Notes under the pieces: model-generated | Database searches by the model: none | What the model was told of the DNA's origin: nothing | What the model saw: only the letters and a program-made list of their open reading frames with translations | Assembly (NCBI GenBank): GCA_938038145.1 | Contig: CALHQU010000067.1 | Location: 1-11,166, forward strand | Direction of reading: 5' to 3' | DNA: 11,166 bases | From: an uncultured Candidatus Saccharibacteria bacterium | GTDB lineage: Bacteria; Patescibacteriota; Saccharimonadia; Saccharimonadales; Saccharimonadaceae | Translations under genes and position numbers: made by a program | Part shown: piece by piece, positions 1 through 8,689 of the stretch | How the letters are laid out: the number at the start of each line of letters is the position of its first letter | Numbering within the stretch: position 1 is the first letter of the stretch

Positions 1-16
1 AAGAGGGTCAGCGCAA

Positions 17-1540
17 ATGAAGAATTATGCGGTTGAGCTGCGGGGCGTATCGTATCAGTATCAGGGTCATTCCCGGTCTGCTATTCACGATATTGACCTC
101 AAAATAGAAAAAGGCTCTTTTGTACTGATAAGCGGCGCAAGCGGCAGCGGGAAAACAACGCTTTCCCGCTGCATCAATGGGCTTGTTCCGCACTTCTATG
201 AGGGCACCTTTAGCGGAGAGGTCTATTTGAACGGCAGGAATACTGAGGATTTTGCTTTGCGCGACTTTGGAACAATCGTTGGCTCTGTTTTCCAAGATCC
301 GCGCAGTCAGTTTTTTATGACGGACACGACAAATGAGATTGCCTTTGGCTGCGTCAACATGAAGCTGCCGCGTGAAGAAGTATGGGAGCGAACAAAGAAC
401 AGTATCGAAAGGATCAATATATCCAAACTAATAGGCAAAAGCCTTTTTCAGATGTCCAGCGGAGAGATGCAGAAGGTGTCTATCGCCTCCTGTTACGCTA
501 TGACCCCGGATATATATGTATTCGACGAGCCCTCTGCGAATTTGGACTTTCGAGCAATCATGGAGCTGCATGATATCCTTGCGGAGCTGAAAAGCGAGGG
601 AAAAACCTTGATTGTACTGGAACACAGGGTTTTCTATTTAGCCGACCTTTTGGATCGCATGCTTTTCTTGAAGGATGGCGTCATACGAGACGATTTCAGC
701 AGGCAAGAAACGCTTTCATTAAGCGACAGTGATCTTAAGCGGCTCGAATTGAGGAATTTCAGTCTCGATGCACTTATGCCTTATCCACATCCGTCAGATT
801 TGCAGAAGGAAGCAAGACCGATTCTATCCCTCTCCCATGTGTCCTTTGACTATGGGCGGCGCAAGAGGCGCTCACAGGCGGAGGTTGCGCTTTTGCATGA
901 TATTTCTTTTGATGCGTACAGCGGAGAAATCATAGGCATCATCGGAGATAACGGAGCGGGAAAAACAACCCTTGCTAAACTGTGCTGTGGGCTGCTGAAA
1001 GAAAGCGCCGGGACAATCGCTATCTATGAAAGACAACTTTCACGAAAAAAGCGCATCGGCCAGATTTACTTTGTTATGCAGGATTCCGATTATCAGCTCT
1101 TTGGTGACAGCGTGTTAAACGAGCTGCGAATCGGAGTCAGTAGGAAGAAATCGGATGATACAGAAGACCAAGCGATATTGGAAAAGCTCTCTCTTTGGGA
1201 AAAAAGAGAGGATCATCCCGCCGCCCTTTCCAGAGGGCAAAAGCAACGGCTCACGATAGCCGGAGCCTTGAAAGCGGACAGCCGCGTACTGTTCTTTGAC
1301 GAGCCGACCAGCGGTTTGGATCGCGGGAATATGCTTCGTGTCGCTGCGGAGTTGGAATCGCTTGCGAGGGAAAGCCGTGTAGTTTTCGTGATTACACACG
1401 ACTACGAATTTATCTTGACAGCCTGCCATCGCGTGCTCTATCTGAACGAAGGGAAAATAGATCAGGACTTCCCTTTGACAGAAAACAGCAAAGACAGGGT
1501 GCTCTGTCTGCTTCGGAAAGGGGGTGCTTCTTCTGGATAA
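17..1540 (+). CDS. ECF transporter double ATPase (EcfA1-EcfA2-type fusion)
   Basis: This 507-residue cytoplasmic protein holds two complete ABC ATPase domains in one chain. It is the motor of an energy-coupling factor importer that drives uptake of a vitamin or metal through EcfT and a substrate-binding S protein. Domain 1 has Walker A GASGSGKTT (40-48), Q-loop FQDP (92-95), signature SSGEM (147-151), Walker B YVFDEPSANLD (167-177) and switch His203. Domain 2 has Walker A GDNGAGKTT (310-318), Gln355, signature LSRGQ (404-408), Walker B LFFDEPTSGLD (425-435) and His461. The ATG at 17 follows AGAGGG (2-7) at normal spacing. The 3' end overlaps ecfT by 17 bases, so the two are translationally coupled. 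No S-component gene is visible, and it may lie left of the window. The first signature departs from LSGGQ (MSSGE). Family assignment is firm; the substrate is unknown. Codon style differs from the genes right of 2160. Confidence 0.9.
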   Translation: MKNYAVELRGVSYQYQGHSRSAIHDIDLKIEKGSFVLISGASGSGKTTLSRCINGLVPHFYEGTFSGEVYLNGRNTEDFALRDFGTIVGSVFQDPRSQFFMTDTTNEIAFGCVNMKLPREEVWERTKNSIERINISKLIGKSLFQMSSGEMQKVSIASCYAMTPDIYVFDEPSANLDFRAIMELHDILAELKSEGKTLIVLEHRVFYLADLLDRMLFLKDGVIRDDFSRQETLSLSDSDLKRLELRNFSLDALMPYPHPSDLQKEARPILSLSHVSFDYGRRKRRSQAEVALLHDISFDAYSGEIIGIIGDNGAGKTTLAKLCCGLLKESAGTIAIYERQLSRKKRIGQIYFVMQDSDYQLFGDSVLNELRIGVSRKKSDDTEDQAILEKLSLWEKREDHPAALSRGQKQRLTIAGALKADSRVLFFDEPTSGLDRGNMLRVAAELESLARESRVVFVITHDYEFILTACHRVLYLNEGKIDQDFPLTENSKDRVLCLLRKGGASSG

Positions 1541-2186
1541 GACTAAGCCTGCATTAGACCCGCGGATTGTTGGATTTGTAGTAATTCTGCTCGGAACAAC
1601 GGCCATGTTTATGAACAAGGCCATGACCGCGCATATCATCTGCGTGGTAGCCGCAGTTTATCTGCTTACCGCAAAGGCATACAAGCCGTTCGCCTTGTAT
1701 CTCTTCATCTACATTGCCATTGCCTTGCTCATGGCGAACGTGGACAAGATTCATAACACAAGCGCCATGCTTGTTGTCGTATCACTCAGCTATTTCGCTC
1801 AAAAGCTGGTCGTTCTGTTGATGATGGGCAGTTTCTTTGTCAGAATGACTACATTTCCCTATGTGCTGTCCGCCATGCAGCAGATGAAGATTCCGGACGC
1901 TGCCGCCATTCCGATTATGGTGGCGCTGCGCTTCTTTCCAACGATACGGGAGGACTATCACAATCTAAAGGACAGCCTGCGGATTCGTAAGGTTTCCCTG
2001 TCACCGATGCAATTTGTCATTCATCCCGTGCGAATGGTGGAATACCTGTTCATACCGATTCTGATGAAAAGCCTCCGCACATCGGATGAATTAGCGGCGT
2101 CCGCACTGCTTCGAGGCTTTGAACACATGAATGAACAGACGATTCTTTATCCGCTAAAGCTGAAAACGCTTTGGAAGGCGCTTTGA
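1524..2186 (+). CDS. ecfT: ECF transporter transmembrane component EcfT, C-terminus probably replaced at the junction
   Basis: EcfT is the membrane scaffold that links the ATPases to the S component. The start is GTG at 1524, preceded by GGAAAGGGG, and overlaps the ATPase gene. The N-terminus reads LLLDKTKPALDPR, the usual LDPR opening of EcfT proteins. Hydrophobic segments lie at about 15-32, 36-50, 55-71 and 82-106, with a further partly hydrophobic stretch near 123-137. Two coupling-helix motifs follow: LRIRKV (152-157) and ALLRGFE (194-200). The protein ends at residue 220, soon after the second motif. The last ~8-10 codons (from about 2153) coincide with sequence that makes good LemA in another frame. 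The ending LKTLWKAL is therefore probably accidental and the native C-terminus, which in many EcfT proteins carries another helix, is missing. The family call is firm; the exact truncation point is inferred. Confidence 0.85.
   Translation: MLLLDKTKPALDPRIVGFVVILLGTTAMFMNKAMTAHIICVVAAVYLLTAKAYKPFALYLFIYIAIALLMANVDKIHNTSAMLVVVSLSYFAQKLVVLLMMGSFFVRMTTFPYVLSAMQQMKIPDAAAIPIMVALRFFPTIREDYHNLKDSLRIRKVSLSPMQFVIHPVRMVEYLFIPILMKSLRTSDELAASALLRGFEHMNEQTILYPLKLKTLWKAL
2147..2170. other. Junction between an ECF-transporter segment and lemA
   Basis: Left of here the sequence encodes EcfT (frame of 1524). Right of here a different frame encodes convincing LemA, beginning AKAENALEGALKSLF at 2153. Neither gene is complete, and codon style changes at the same place. 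No inverted repeat, target duplication, integrase or att-like core is visible around the joint. It is either an illegitimate insertion or deletion, or an assembly chimera. Confidence 0.7.
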
Positions 2187-2449
2187 AGAGCTTGTTTGCC
2201 GTATCTGAGGCTTACCCAGAGTTGAAAGCAAACCAGAACTTCTTGCAATTACAACAAGAATTGGTTGACACTGAGGATAAAATCCAAGCAGCTCGCCGAT
2301 TCTACAACGGTGGTGTTCGCGACCTGAATACGAAGATTCAGACTTTCCCAACAAATATCATCGCGGGAATGTTTGGCTTCCAAGCTAAGGAATTCTTCGA
2401 CGTTGAGGACCGTGCAAGCGTCGAAAATCCAGTTGAAGTAAAGTTCTAA
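2153..2449 (+). CDS. lemA: LemA family protein, C-terminal fragment
   Basis: These ~98 codons correspond to the second half of LemA, a membrane-anchored helical protein usually near 185 residues. Recognisable parts are AENALEGALKSLFAVSEAYPEL, then LKANQNFLQLQQEL, the helix ETEDKI-like DTEDKIQAARRFYN, IQTFPTN and the terminal GMFGFQAKEFF. The N-terminal membrane anchor and first helices are absent, because the DNA upstream is ecfT. The frame is open only from 2135. TTG 2171 is a possible but unsupported start with no clear ribosome binding site, so this is best read as a truncated gene. A hairpin terminator follows 16 bases after the stop, then htpX. Adjacent lemA and htpX genes are common in bacteria, which supports the identity. 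The molecular role of LemA is poorly known. Confidence 0.8.
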   Translation, partial: AKAENALEGALKSLFAVSEAYPELKANQNFLQLQQELVDTEDKIQAARRFYNGGVRDLNTKIQTFPTNIIAGMFGFQAKEFFDVEDRASVENPVEVKF

Positions 2450-2464
2450 TTGAATCCTGAAATG

Positions 2465-2498
2465 AAAATCGCTCGTCTATTTTTGGCGGGCGATTTTT
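2465..2498 (+). terminator. Intrinsic terminator after lemA
   Basis: The arm AAAATCGCTCG (2465-2475) pairs with CGGGCGATTTT (2487-2497) along 11 base pairs including one G-U. Pairs T2476-G2486 and C2477-G2485 extend it to 13, with a T-rich loop. The 3' arm ends in a run of five T. The extended -10 of htpX begins at the last T of this run. Confidence 0.75.
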
Positions 2499-2512
2499 GG
2501 TATAATTAACAT
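2498..2512 (+). promoter_or_regulatory. Extended -10 promoter of htpX, predicted leaderless
   Basis: TGG-TATAAT (2498-2506) is a perfect extended -10. The six bases taacat then lead straight into the htpX ATG at 2513, so the expected transcription start is at or next to the A of the start codon. There is no good -35 and no room for a ribosome binding site. Confidence 0.7.
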
Positions 2513-3388
2513 ATGTACAATGCAGTTTCTCAAAACAAACGCAACACAATATTAATTATGTCTGTGTTTGTGATAATTATTGGAGTCATCGGTTTGTTTA
2601 TTGGAGTGGCGACTGATAGCTATTCACTAGCGCTTATTATTTTCATATGTGCGATATTGTATGCTTGGCTGCAATATTTTATAGCTGGTAAGTTGGCTAT
2701 GATGATGACTGGCGCTCAGGAAATTAGTAAAAATGACGCTCCTGAACTTTGGCGAGTGGTGGAAAATCTGTCTATCGCTTCTGGTATGCCGATGCCGAAA
2801 GTTTATATTATTGACGATCCAGCTCCGAACGCTTTTGCGACTGGTCGCGACCCAAATCATGCTATTGTTGGTGCAACCACTGGGCTTTTAGATATTATGG
2901 ACAAGCGTGAGCTGGAGGCTGTTATGGCGCATGAAATGAGCCACGTGCGAAATTACGACATTCGCGTGAGTATGATTGCTTTTGGTTTGGTTAGCGCAAT
3001 TGGGCTATTTGCAGATTTGGCGCTTAGGATGATGTTTTATAGTGACGACCGTGATAGGGATGTTAATCCTATTGTCTATGCTCTCGGGCTGATCGTGGTT
3101 ATATTGGCGCCGCTTTTGGCAACGATAACTCAATTGGCGGTTAGTAGGCAGCGTGAATATCTGGCGGATGCTTCGGGTGTATTATTGACACGAGATACTG
3201 AAGGGCTAGCAAGCGCGCTGGAAAAATTGCGTCAATACGGCAGACCAATGCAAAAACAAAGCTCTTCCACTGCCAATTTGTTCATGAATAATCCTTTGAA
3301 GCCCGGATTTTTCTCGAAACTATTTAGCACTCATCCACCGCTAGAAGACAGAATTGCAAGGTTGAGAAATAATGCAACAAAGATGTAA
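2513..3388 (+). CDS. htpX: HtpX-family M48 membrane zinc metalloprotease
   Basis: HtpX is an integral-membrane protease that degrades damaged membrane proteins, with its active site facing the cytoplasm. The 291 residues match the usual length. Two N-terminal helices lie at about 12-33 and 38-58. The zinc-binding HEMSH (140-144) sits in the context AVMAHEMSHVRNYD. Two more hydrophobic segments follow (about 153-173 and 186-209), then SRQREYLADA, where Glu215 is the expected third zinc ligand. The C-terminus FSTHPPLEDRIARL is typical of the family. The ATG at 2513 is fixed by the -10 box six bases upstream, and no ribosome binding site is present. The next gene starts two bases after the stop, so htpX heads a unit with the basic-tailed membrane protein and ligA. 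Confidence 0.93.
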   Translation: MYNAVSQNKRNTILIMSVFVIIIGVIGLFIGVATDSYSLALIIFICAILYAWLQYFIAGKLAMMMTGAQEISKNDAPELWRVVENLSIASGMPMPKVYIIDDPAPNAFATGRDPNHAIVGATTGLLDIMDKRELEAVMAHEMSHVRNYDIRVSMIAFGLVSAIGLFADLALRMMFYSDDRDRDVNPIVYALGLIVVILAPLLATITQLAVSRQREYLADASGVLLTRDTEGLASALEKLRQYGRPMQKQSSSTANLFMNNPLKPGFFSKLFSTHPPLEDRIARLRNNATKM

Positions 3389-3390
3389 TT

Positions 3391-6481
<3,091 letters not shown>

Positions 6482-6486
6482 ATTAA

Positions 6487-6500
6487 TGTATAATTTACGC
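6487..6500 (+). promoter_or_regulatory. -10 promoter of the seven-helix gene, predicted leaderless
   Basis: TATAAT (6489-6494), directly preceded by TG, lies six bases before ATG 6501 and only seven bases after the ligA stop. The upstream in-frame ATG at 6486 lies just before and inside this promoter, so 6501 is the more likely start. Confidence 0.6.
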
Positions 6501-7199
6501 ATGGATAAGATTAAAAAACCGAGACTCTACTGTTTTTCTCCAGCAGTAATGCTGGCGACGTTGACAATTGAAATTATTCTGGCAATATATACTTTTTGGA
6601 AATATAAATTGAATGCTGTGACGAAGATTGTGATTATGCTGTTGATTTGTTTGGCGCTGTTTCAATGGGCTGAATATAATGTTTGTGAAGGTGCGATTCT
6701 TCTGGATAATCTCGGCTGGGCTAAACTTGGCTATATTGCAATTACTATGCTTCCGCCTCTGGGTATTCATTTGATATATAAAATTTCTGGCGATAATAGG
6801 CGGTGGATTCCTGTGCTTGGTTATACTTTTGCTGCAGTGTTTATTAGCTATTTTCTATTGGAGGCTAACGGAATTAAGTCTGGGGCTTGCCTGGGTAATT
6901 ATGTGATTTTTGAAAACCAGCCGGGCGTCGGAATGTGGTATGGTTTGTATTATTACGGCCTATTATTTGCAGCAATTGCTTATGCGTATGTTAGTAGCAA
7001 AACCTCCAGCAAACACATTCGGCGTTCTCTAGGTTCGTTGATTGTGGGGTATGTTCTATTTATGGCGCCTACGACGTTTGTCAATATCATCGATCCATCG
7101 ACTATTATTGGAATTCCGTCAATTATGTGTGGATTTGCAGTTTTGATGGCGGTAGCTTTAGCTGGGAAAGTTTTGCCAGAATATGTAAATGAGAAATGA
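6501..7199 (+). CDS. Seven-helix membrane protein resembling sensor-kinase 7TM regions
   Basis: This 232-residue protein is almost entirely membrane. Likely helices are at about 13-33, 41-58, 72-93, 103-121, 145-164, 177-196 and 203-222. It opens with a short basic cytoplasmic segment (MDKIKKPR). The arrangement resembles the N-terminal seven-helix sensing module found in some bacterial histidine kinases, but no kinase or other soluble output domain follows. FQWAEYNVCEG (54-64) is a distinctive motif just before helix 3, and Cys61 and Cys130 fall in loops where they could form a disulfide. I chose ATG 6501 because of the -10 box six bases upstream. It has its own promoter and is separated from the next gene by a small RNA candidate. 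No function can be named. Confidence 0.75.
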   Translation: MDKIKKPRLYCFSPAVMLATLTIEIILAIYTFWKYKLNAVTKIVIMLLICLALFQWAEYNVCEGAILLDNLGWAKLGYIAITMLPPLGIHLIYKISGDNRRWIPVLGYTFAAVFISYFLLEANGIKSGACLGNYVIFENQPGVGMWYGLYYYGLLFAAIAYAYVSSKTSSKHIRRSLGSLIVGYVLFMAPTTFVNIIDPSTIIGIPSIMCGFAVLMAVALAGKVLPEYVNEK

Positions 7200-7202
7200 T
7201 GC

Positions 7203-7231
7203 TTGTGTTTTTTTTGGCGATAATGCATAAT
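7203..7231 (+). promoter_or_regulatory. Promoter of the small RNA candidate
   Basis: TTGTGT (7203-7208) and CATAAT (7226-7231) are 17 bases apart, the optimal spacing, and TG directly precedes the -10. The predicted start, about 7238, coincides with the first base of the closing stem of the RNA at 7239. Confidence 0.45.
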
Positions 7232-7237
7232 TAAACA

Positions 7238-7330
7238 TGAGCTGGTACGCATAGGGGCATTCTCCTATGCTTGCCAATTGAAAGACAAACACACATTCAA
7301 ATATGCCCCGGGTGGGCGCGTAGCAGCTCT
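7238..7330 (+). ncRNA. Candidate structured small RNA (about 92 nt), family unknown
   Basis: The ends pair almost perfectly: GAGCTG-G-TACGC (7239-7250) with GCGTA-G-CAGCTC (7318-7329), 11 of 12 positions, one G-G mismatch. Inside, GGGGCAT (7254-7260) pairs with ATGCCCC (7303-7309), and TTGAA (7278-7282) with TTCAA (7296-7300), giving a nested rod. A competing hairpin pairs GCATAGG (7249-7255) with CCTATGC (7264-7270); its loop could also reach ATGCC at 7303-7307 as a pseudoknot. I compared it by eye with tRNA, SRP RNA, RNase P, tmRNA and several common riboswitches (TPP, cobalamin, preQ1, fluoride, ZTP, hammerhead and twister ribozymes) and found no matching core motif. There is no T-run terminator. 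An alternative is that it forms a leader region for the Mur-like gene. Confidence 0.4.
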
Positions 7331-7343
7331 TCTATAATGCTTA

Positions 7344-7358
7344 TGGTATGATATAGTT
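7344..7358 (+). promoter_or_regulatory. Extended -10 promoter of the Mur-ligase-like gene, predicted leaderless
   Basis: TGG-TATGAT (7344-7352) is followed by six bases (atagtt) and ATG 7359, the same layout as at htpX. No ribosome binding site precedes the ATG. A second TATAAT at 7333-7338 could also contribute. Confidence 0.6.
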
Positions 7359-8648
7359 ATGGTTACTGTTTCAAAAAAAAGGGAAGAAAAACTAGCAAAA
7401 TTAGTGCGAGAATTTTTTGCTGTTCATCCAGATGTGAAGCTTGTGGCGATAACTGGTAGCGCCGGAAAGGCTAGTGCAAAAATAGCTATCGGTACGGTTT
7501 TGGCGCAACAATTTGATATTCAGCTTCGCAATGAAGAGCCGAAGACGAAAGCTGACGTTTTCCTTCAGATGATGGGTGTAAAAATGCCTGAAAAAGGCTT
7601 CTTCAAATGGTGGAAAGTGATGCGCGCCGTAAAGAAGAGAATTAAGGCCGAAAAACCGGAAGTCCAAGTGATTGTTCAGGAATTTAATCCAAAGGAACTT
7701 GGCTATAACGACTGGTTTAAGGCTTACGTCGTGCCGGATATTACGGTTGTAACTTCTGTGACGAATGGTCGAATGCAGGTTGAATATTCCTTGGAGGAAG
7801 TGGCGAATGAGATGATTTCGCTGGCGAATTTCTCGCGAATGGCGATGATAAATCGTGATGACATTGACGGGCGTTTTGCTAGCTTTTTGACAAATCCTAA
7901 TATCACTACTTACGGAAGTGATCCCGTGGCGGAGTATAATTTTGACGATCGTAATTTTTCTCTGAAAGACGGACATCACGGCTTTATTATGTCGCCGGAA
8001 AATCCTAATGGGCTAGAAGTCAATGTTAAGCTAATTGGTGAGCATAATATTCGTCCAGCGATCGTGGCGGCAGCTATTGGTTATGCGTTTGGTGAAACTG
8101 AGGAGAATATAAAAAAGGGCATAGAAAATTTGCGTCCACTGCCTGGCAGGATGAATTTACTGAAGGGCGCGGATAACACTTGGTTGATTGATGATAGTTA
8201 TAGTTCGACGCCGTTGACTGCTTTGGCGGCTTTACAGTCTTTATATCGAATTGAAACTCCGCAGCGCATTGCTGTACTTGGCAATATGAATGGCTTAAAG
8301 GGGATTTTCGAGCAAGCTCACGCTGAACTTGGTTCTCATTGTAGCCCGGATTTGTTGGATTGGGTTGTGACGGTCGGTGAGAAAGCTAATCAATATTTAG
8401 CGCCAGCTGCGCGCCAAAGAGGCTGTCAGGTGAAGGAGTGTAAGAATGCCATCGAGGCTGGGTCTTTCGTGCGAGACAAATTGAAATCTGAAGGCGTTGC
8501 TCTGTTTAAGGGTTCGAGCGGCGGCGTATGGCTAGAGGAGTCTATAAAAATCAACCTTCATAGCACTGAGGACGATAAATACTTGGTCAGGCAAACGCCG
8601 GAGTGGATTGCTAGGAAAAACCAATTTTTCTCACAATTTAAAGATTAA
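7359..8648 (+). CDS. Mur ligase family protein (MurF-like), catalytic motifs altered
   Basis: Mur ligases use ATP to add an amino acid or dipeptide to the peptidoglycan precursor in the cytoplasm. The 429 residues match the middle and C-terminal Mur domains best in MurF style: P-loop region VAITGSAGKASAK (29-41), VQEFNP (106-111), PDITVVTSV (126-134), GEHNIRPA (227-234), LPGRM (261-265), WLIDDSYSSTP (275-285), RIAVLGNM (303-310) and VALFKGSSGG (380-389). The P-loop is already at residue 33, so the ~80-100-residue UDP-binding domain that precedes it in MurF is missing. The P-loop reads GKAS instead of GKT[ST], Arg138 replaces the usual His, and no Lys lies in 141-165, where the carbamoylated lysine is expected. 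It may be a divergent ligase with another substrate or an inactive paralogue. It lacks the Cys4 motif of MurT. It ends 41 bases before the next gene. Confidence 0.8.
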   Translation: MVTVSKKREEKLAKLVREFFAVHPDVKLVAITGSAGKASAKIAIGTVLAQQFDIQLRNEEPKTKADVFLQMMGVKMPEKGFFKWWKVMRAVKKRIKAEKPEVQVIVQEFNPKELGYNDWFKAYVVPDITVVTSVTNGRMQVEYSLEEVANEMISLANFSRMAMINRDDIDGRFASFLTNPNITTYGSDPVAEYNFDDRNFSLKDGHHGFIMSPENPNGLEVNVKLIGEHNIRPAIVAAAIGYAFGETEENIKKGIENLRPLPGRMNLLKGADNTWLIDDSYSSTPLTALAALQSLYRIETPQRIAVLGNMNGLKGIFEQAHAELGSHCSPDLLDWVVTVGEKANQYLAPAARQRGCQVKECKNAIEAGSFVRDKLKSEGVALFKGSSGGVWLEESIKINLHSTEDDKYLVRQTPEWIARKNQFFSQFKD

Positions 8649-8650
8649 TG

Positions 8651-8688
8651 TGATATATTAAATTCAAGGTATATAAAACAAGGGGGAG
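8651..8688 (+). promoter_or_regulatory. Promoter and ribosome binding site of the 8690 gene
   Basis: TGA-TATATT (8651-8659) is an extended -10 that would start transcription near 8666 and give a leader of about 24 bases. The leader contains AAGGGGGAG (8680-8688), a strong Shine-Dalgarno sequence before ATG 8690. Among the transcription starts proposed for protein genes in the right piece, this is the only one with a ribosome binding site. Confidence 0.5.
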
Positions 8689-8689
8689 T

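Noticed and set aside
1115-1639. A 174-codon minus-strand open frame across the ATPase-ecfT overlap
   Set aside because: It covers conserved Walker and signature motifs on the opposite strand and shows no family features of its own.
2100-2200. Insertion-sequence ends, att core or target duplication at the ecfT-lemA joint
   Set aside because: No inverted or direct repeat of useful length and no integrase or transposase reading frame is visible near the joint.
6486-6500. ATG 6486 as the start of the seven-helix gene
   Set aside because: The bases just after it form the TATAAT box, so the mRNA should begin near ATG 6501.
7239-7330. A tRNA, prompted by the ~91-base length, paired ends and a T-loop-like TTCAAAT at 7296-7302
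   Set aside because: The five bases either side of TTCAAAT do not pair as a T-stem, and no D-arm or anticodon arm can be drawn.
7401-7979. A 192-codon open frame on the minus strand inside the Mur-like gene
   Set aside because: It is antisense to a well-supported protein, has no recognisable domain, and is rich in His, Arg, Ile and Phe as expected of a shadow frame.
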